DNA from: JANXQG01 sp037147235
Lineage (GTDB): Bacteria; Planctomycetota; Planctomycetia; Pirellulales; Thermoguttaceae
DNA: 44,052 bases
Direction of reading: 5' to 3'
Assembly: GCA_037147235.1 (NCBI GenBank)
Contig: JBAWVO010000011.1
Span: 1-44,052, forward strand
Position 1 is the first letter of the stretch. Every line of letters begins with the position of its first letter. Below are positions 40,602 to 44,052 of the stretch, piece by piece. Below the pieces are notes generated by a model. It had not been told where the DNA came from. It did no database searches and worked only from the letters and a program-made list of their open reading frames with translations. The translations under genes and the position numbers were made by a program.

Positions 40602-41567
40602 ATGCACCGCTTCACTTTCTGCTGTGTCCTGATTATCCTTTCCCGCGTCTCGCCCGCGCTGGCCCAGTTCAAAGAAAGCGATCCTGGCGGTGCGAAGACG
40701 GGCGTTGCCCAGACGCATAAATGGAAGGCCGGCGTTGTGATCACCGCCCAGGGCGGGCCGTGCCGGTCCATCCGCGGCTACGTGCCGGTCCCGATCGAGT
40801 GGCCGGAGCAGACGGTCAAGGTCACCCAACAGGAGGTCTCGCCGGGAGTTAAGGTAAGCTACCAGACTCTCGAAGAAACGGCCAAACTGATGATAGTCAA
40901 CATTCCCTGGATTCCCGCAGGTGAGAAGGTTCAGGCGGTATTGACCTTTGAAGTGAATCGCAGCATGCAGTTGCCGCCGGATGACAAAACTGCCTTCGTG
41001 CTGCCGGTGGTCAAGGAACTCACCCCCGCATTGCGACGTTACCTGACGGCCAGTCCCAAGATTGAGGTCCAGAACCCCAAGATCCGCAAAGTGGCCAAGG
41101 AGACTGGGGCGGAAGCCAAGTTGGCATGGGACCGCGTGGAAGCCCTGTACGATTGGATGCGGACGCAGGTGAAATACAAGACGGGCGACCCGGTGAAAGG
41201 GGCCGTGGCTGCGCTCAAGGACGGTTTTGGCGGTCACGACGACATGACTTCGCTGTTTGTGGCCCTCTGCCGCGCGGCCGATATTCCTGCCCGCACCGTC
41301 TGGGTGCCGGAATTCTCCTACGCCGAATTCTATCTGCTGGACAAAAAGGGCGAAGGGCATTGGATTCCCTGCTCACCAGCGGGAGCCAAGGCCTTCGGCG
41401 AAATGCTCGACACCAAGCCCGTGCTGGCCAAAGGCGACAACTTCCGTCCTCCCTATGAAAGCCGCGAGCATCAGCGGTATATCAAGGAGTATCTGACGGG
41501 TGCTCCGGCGTCACCCCAAGGCGGCGGCCGGCCTAGCGTGCAATTTATTCACCAGATAACGAATTAG
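40602..41567 (+). CDS. Transglutaminase-like paralogue lacking the catalytic triad
   Basis: A 321-residue protein with a signal peptide (MHRFTFCCVLIILSRVSPAL), alignable over its whole length with the preceding gene product (ITAQGGPCRSIRGYVPVPIE and SLFVALCRAADIPARTV match its neighbour). The residues at the three catalytic positions are changed: Cys217 of the first protein corresponds to His212 (GGHDDMTSLF), His243 to Phe238 (PEFSYAEFYL) and Glu263 to Ser258 (HWIPCSPAG). The fold is otherwise conserved, which suggests a pseudoenzyme with a binding or scaffolding role. The ATG at 40602 is chosen because it begins the signal peptide; the longer frame opens inside the heptamer repeat. Confidence 0.82.
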   Translation: MHRFTFCCVLIILSRVSPALAQFKESDPGGAKTGVAQTHKWKAGVVITAQGGPCRSIRGYVPVPIEWPEQTVKVTQQEVSPGVKVSYQTLEETAKLMIVNIPWIPAGEKVQAVLTFEVNRSMQLPPDDKTAFVLPVVKELTPALRRYLTASPKIEVQNPKIRKVAKETGAEAKLAWDRVEALYDWMRTQVKYKTGDPVKGAVAALKDGFGGHDDMTSLFVALCRAADIPARTVWVPEFSYAEFYLLDKKGEGHWIPCSPAGAKAFGEMLDTKPVLAKGDNFRPPYESREHQRYIKEYLTGAPASPQGGGRPSVQFIHQITN

Positions 41568-41571
41568 CGGG

Positions 41572-41784
41572 CATCAACTGCTTGTAAAGACGCCGCGGGC
41601 GAATCTTTCTCGATTCATGCAGCGGTTGCTTACGCGGTACGCACTTTATTCCCGCTATTGTCTCGGATCAGGGGCTGTCAGCGCCATTCATCGGAAGGTC
41701 CAGAAGGACTGGCAAAACATTCTCCCTATTGTAAACGAGCTTGCCCTGCGACTCCAAGGTAAGCGCGAACGGAAAAATCGATAA
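41572..41784 (+). pseudogene. Internal fragment of a RAYT/Y1 transposase
   Basis: This frame, with no start codon, opens with HQLLVKTPRANLSRFMQRLL then TRYALY. In REP-associated tyrosine transposases (IS200-like) the segment H-x-H-L-L-x-x-T-P-x-x-N-L-S-R-F-M-Q-x-L-x-x-x-Y-x-x-Y carries the HUH metal-binding histidines; only one His remains here. The following residues to the TAA (41782-41784) do not continue the family, so the copy is broken on both sides. Up to 42052, the next 270 bases contain TTGATATTTCAAGCCTGACC, a short purine/pyrimidine-rich GTGCTG tract and no recognisable gene. Confidence 0.55.
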
Positions 41785-42052
41785 TTGATATTTCAAGCCT
41801 GACCCCGTGCTGGCTGTGGCTGTGGACCCCGTGCTGCGTGCTGTGCTGGGTCGACTAAATCGACAAACCGCTTGCCTCGTTGGTGGTCCTTGCCCAGGGG
41901 GAATACGGGGTTAGGGGGTAACAGTTTACTTTCCAGCACCCATCGTTTGACAAGATGCGTATCAACCAATAATACTATTGCGCCCTCCGCGATAAGAGGG
42001 AAGATTCTCTGCATCAATCGCATTTGCCAAGGAACGGCCGCCGATGCATTTC

Positions 42053-42559
42053 CTATGAATCTGAGTCAAGCGGCAAATTTTTTTGAACCAACGGAACCTG
42101 GTCGGGCGGAGTTGGATCGTAGATTTTTTGAAGCCGAAATGATACCACGCCTGAAGCCGATTCTTTCATGGAAAGCCTGAATCCAGTTCCCGGCGGATCG
42201 GAACCTGCGGAAACGAGTGCTGGCCAACATGCTTCTATTGCCGTCGCCCTAAAGTACATACTTCGCTTCGCAAGGCCCCCACTCAATGTTGCATGAGTGA
42301 CGCAAACCCGTTGGCATATCAGCGGGAGCCGGTCAGGGACATTGCTGTGTTTCCCACGGTCCATGCTGATGATGATCCATCCGCCTTCTTCTGCGATTTG
42401 CGGAATCCAAACCCTGTCTTTTGTTCCTGGGGTAAACTTTTTGCGAAGGTGTACAAGGGTAGCGCCGGGTGAATAGAGTTCCAGCGATGCTGTCAACTGA
42501 TCCTCTACTACTTTCCAAGATATACACTCGTCAAACAAAAAGCGAATCGGCTGTGTCAC
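42053..42559 (-). CDS. DUF5615/PIN-like protein, probable toxin
   Basis: A 168-residue protein. FLFDECISWKVVEDQL and EEGGWIIISMDRGKHSN carry the conserved acidic residues of the DUF5615/PIN-like fold (D-E-x-x-S at the start, S-x-D-R in the middle). The middle part GATLVHLRKKFTPGTKDRVW is characteristic of this group, usually found as the second gene of a pair with a DUF433 antitoxin. It opens with GTG at 42559, giving a four-base GTGA overlap with the upstream gene. The last 50 residues (SAGSDPPGTGFRLSM to the end) look atypical and may be altered by a nearby rearrangement. Confidence 0.72.
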   Translation of the reverse strand: MTQPIRFLFDECISWKVVEDQLTASLELYSPGATLVHLRKKFTPGTKDRVWIPQIAEEGGWIIISMDRGKHSNVPDRLPLICQRVCVTHATLSGGLAKRSMYFRATAIEACWPALVSAGSDPPGTGFRLSMKESASGVVSFRLQKIYDPTPPDQVPLVQKNLPLDSDS

Positions 42560-43281
42560 GCAGCGACCGGGTTCAGATAATCGTAATAATCCATTGCTAG
42601 TCGAATTTCTTTTGGCTCAACATCGTAAATCTTTGCAGCACGCTCCACACTAAGTTCTGTTTGATATGCGTTAAACAGGGTATATGCGGTGTATCCACAA
42701 GATTCGATAAATGGTTCACCGAAATGAATTTCCGGGTCCATGAGAACGCGACCATCGTCACTCTGGTATGAGACAAATCGAGAGGCAAGGCCGGTATCGG
42801 GGCTGAAGTCGATGAAACGGGCGTAGGTCATCACCACCTCGCCAATCAGTTGGTTCCCGTGTTTTTTGCCGGTCAGTTGAAAATATTTTCCGACTTCCTC
42901 GTCATCTTTTTTGTTCAGACAGACAAATACCTCTTGTTTTTTGAGGATGTTCGGCGGTCCGAACAAACCGATTCTTGCGGTTTTTGCAGCAAACGGAAAC
43001 TTGACACCATACTCTTCTCTCGCCCGCGTGTATCCTTGCCTAATTTTTTGGAGAGAAAGTCTCGTTTCGTTTCTGAGGCGTCGAATGGCGAGGGTCTGGA
43101 TGAAGTCTAGGAACGTGATGATTTTCTTTTCATCCACGCCCAATTCCGGTTCAATGACAGCCTCATTAGATGCCGTGCCGTGCATCCAGTTTGCGACGAG
43201 CTGCGGCCGAACCCGTGCATAAAGCGCAGCTTCAGAAGTGCTGTAGAGGCCGATTCCAAGAAGGTCTTTCGTGGCGATCAT
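42556..43281 (-). CDS. DUF433-containing antitoxin-like protein
   Basis: A 241-residue protein. The C-terminal 60 residues fit DUF433: DPEIHFGEPFIESCGYTAYT, then LSVERAAKIYDVEPKEIRLA and MDYYDYL, a small helical domain with an HTH-like unit. The N-terminal part (GLYSTSEAALYARVRPQLVA, NWMHG) resembles a DNA-binding MerR-like or VapB-like helix-turn-helix. The middle holds KIITFLDFIQTLAIRRLRNE, as in other long DUF433 proteins. It is much longer than minimal DUF433 antitoxins of about 75 residues. It overlaps the PIN-like gene by four bases, so the two form a likely toxin-antitoxin operon with antitoxin first. The ribosome site is weak. Confidence 0.75.
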   Translation of the reverse strand: MIATKDLLGIGLYSTSEAALYARVRPQLVANWMHGTASNEAVIEPELGVDEKKIITFLDFIQTLAIRRLRNETRLSLQKIRQGYTRAREEYGVKFPFAAKTARIGLFGPPNILKKQEVFVCLNKKDDEEVGKYFQLTGKKHGNQLIGEVVMTYARFIDFSPDTGLASRFVSYQSDDGRVLMDPEIHFGEPFIESCGYTAYTLFNAYQTELSVERAAKIYDVEPKEIRLAMDYYDYLNPVAA

Positions 43282-43374
43282 TTCAGGCGTTCATGAACCG
43301 AATGGTCGGCTGCAGTGTCAAAAATACTACGCTTATACGGCAAGTCTTGTTTTGGCGGTTTCCGCTATCTTCTA

Positions 43375-43468
43375 CGGAGAGCGGTCCGCGTCTTGGTGGC
43401 GCAGCAGCCTTATAATCTGCCGTAGGGGTCCGTGTCAACACGGGTGGGATCGTAACTCCCTCTCTCCG
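43375..43468 (+). other. tRNA-like fold, possibly a decayed class-II tRNA
   Basis: CGGAGAG (43375-43381) pairs perfectly with CTCTCCG (43462-43468). Between them, in cloverleaf order, are CGC/GCG (43387-89, 43399-401) around a loop with GG; GCAGC/TCTGC (43404-08, 43416-20) with one mismatch, around the loop CTTATAA (anticodon position UAU after U33); CCGTG/CACGG (43430-34, 43439-43) as a long variable arm; and GGGA/TCCC (43446-49, 43457-60) around TCGTAAC. The T-loop lacks the usual TTC-R-A, and one acceptor and one anticodon pair are mismatched, so it may be a relic or a non-canonical tRNA. No CCA is encoded. Confidence 0.4.
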
Positions 43469-43588
43469 CTATGCCTTTCGTTTGGCAGCAGCTAGCAGCA
43501 CTTTTCGCGCCCAGGTCAATGGCTTCTCTTCGGCCGAGCGTTCGATGGTCGCTAACTCTTCCGGCGTAAGGCGAATCTGAAACCGCAT
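43469..43588 (-). CDS. Very small RHH-like protein
   Basis: A 39-residue frame: MRFQIRLTPEELATIERSAE then EKPLTWARKVLLAAAKRKA. The strand-helix-helix pattern and the WARxVLLxAA ending are those of small ribbon-helix-helix proteins of the CopG type. GGCGGAAG precedes the ATG. There is no toxin gene beside it in either direction, and the frame is open a few codons upstream without another start. It may be a truncated antitoxin or a stand-alone regulator. Its stop abuts the tRNA-like fold. Reported because codon pattern and motif agree, at moderate confidence. Confidence 0.5.
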   Translation of the reverse strand: MRFQIRLTPEELATIERSAEEKPLTWARKVLLAAAKRKA

Positions 43589-43744
43589 CTTCCGCCGATC
43601 TTTTTCGGGCTTAGGCTGTCACCCGCGTGCTTCTTCCATTTAAGCCAAGAATGCTGCATGACAACACCATTCTATAGCAAATCGGCCGCAAAAGCAAAGG
43701 CCGATTTTCTATGTCCGACCACCTTCCCCGCGAAAAACAGATTG

Positions 43745-43987
43745 AAGCATCTATCCGGGCGAGACGCTCCGTTGGTGGAAGTTATGCCCTTGTTGGCGAT
43801 GATCGACGATTGGAATGCCTTTTTGAAGAGTGCCATGCCAGAAGAGGAACTGAGAGACATACGCCAGCACGGTCGCACTGGCCGGCCGCTGGGAGACGAA
43901 ACTTTCCTTGGTCGTCTGGAGGAAATGGTAGGCCGTGTCCTCAAACCCCAGAAACGCGGCCAAAAACCGAAACAAAATACGAATTAA
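43745..43987 (+). pseudogene. C-terminal fragment of a RAYT/Y1 transposase
   Basis: From about 43745 the frame reads KHLSGRDAPLVEVMPLLAMI, then DDWNAFLKSAMPEEELRDIR, QHGRTGRPLGDETFLGRLEE and KPQKRGQKPKQ. The HxxGRD, DWxxFL and RxHxRTGRPLG blocks and the basic end are the C-terminal extension of one RAYT subfamily. The catalytic N-terminal half with the HUH motif and Tyr is missing upstream, where the frame holds unrelated residues back to 43658. The fragment differs in subfamily from that at 41572-41784, so they are probably remnants of two elements. Confidence 0.75.
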
Positions 43988-43998
43988 GTCATGTGTCC

Positions 43999-44052
43999 GT
44001 GCGCCGTGAAGGCGTGTGTGTTTCAGTGGGTGAAAGCCCCACCTGGGAAGGG
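43999..44052 (+). ncRNA. Probable 5' end of a group II intron, cut by the window
   Basis: GTGCG at 43999 fits the 5' splice-site consensus GUGYG. It is followed by GCCGTGAAGGCGTGTGTG and by CAGTGGGTGAAAGCCCCAC, where GTGGG and CCCAC pair around GTGAAAGC, then CTGGGAAGGG. Bacterial group II introns have this layout at the start of domain I. The catalytic domains and the maturase gene would lie outside the window, so this cannot be confirmed here. Confidence 0.45.

Overview
The window looks like chromosomal DNA of a planctomycete, probably close to Pirellulales. The genus cannot be read from the sequence. The reasons are a TIGR03009-type protein, several Tat-exported Gfo/Idh/MocA and TIM-barrel proteins, a 1230-residue SecA, a long VWA/glutamine-amidotransferase-like membrane protein, a DUF1573 exported protein, and many dispersed palindromic and heptamer repeats between short monocistronic genes. 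There is no rRNA, no CRISPR array and no intact insertion sequence.

Layout. 0-5 kb: a BrnT-type toxin-antitoxin pair, an exported HExxH zincin, a Tat oxidoreductase, an orphan UPF0175 gene and an RHH/RelE pair with its own promoter and operator. 5-11.3 kb: TIGR03009 protein, NHL lipoprotein, a four-helix-bundle (S23/IVS-like) gene bracketed by inverted heptamer arrays, and the VWA protein. 11.3-19.3 kb: paired palindromic repeats, a ThuA-like protein, three exported glycoside-hydrolase-like proteins (DUF5703, then two MGH1/GH63-like) and a MarC remnant. 19.4-31.8 kb: a hybrid histidine kinase, the tail of a class-V aminotransferase, a second Tat oxidoreductase, a POT peptide transporter, a GGQ release-factor-like protein, a Tat TIM-barrel protein, CheX-like, BON, STAS-like, cupin and DUF1573 proteins. 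32-38 kb: waaA (carrying an in-frame palindromic element), a VapBC-like pair and secA. 38-42 kb: an O-methyltransferase and two tandem transglutaminase-like paralogues, one of which has lost its catalytic triad. 41.5-44 kb: a decayed mobile region with two RAYT transposase fragments, a DUF433/PIN-like pair, a tRNA-like fold, a tiny RHH protein and, at the right edge, what looks like the first bases of a group II intron.

Functional themes: periplasmic carbohydrate handling (glycoside hydrolases, ThuA, Gfo/Idh/MocA, sugar-isomerase-like barrel), envelope and secretion functions (SecA, WaaA, VWA, DUF1573) and toxin-antitoxin modules (four pairs plus an orphan). The most unusual layer is the repeats: at least five dispersed families, two of them at start codons, one inside a gene in frame, and one bracketing a small gene as in 23S rRNA intervening sequences.
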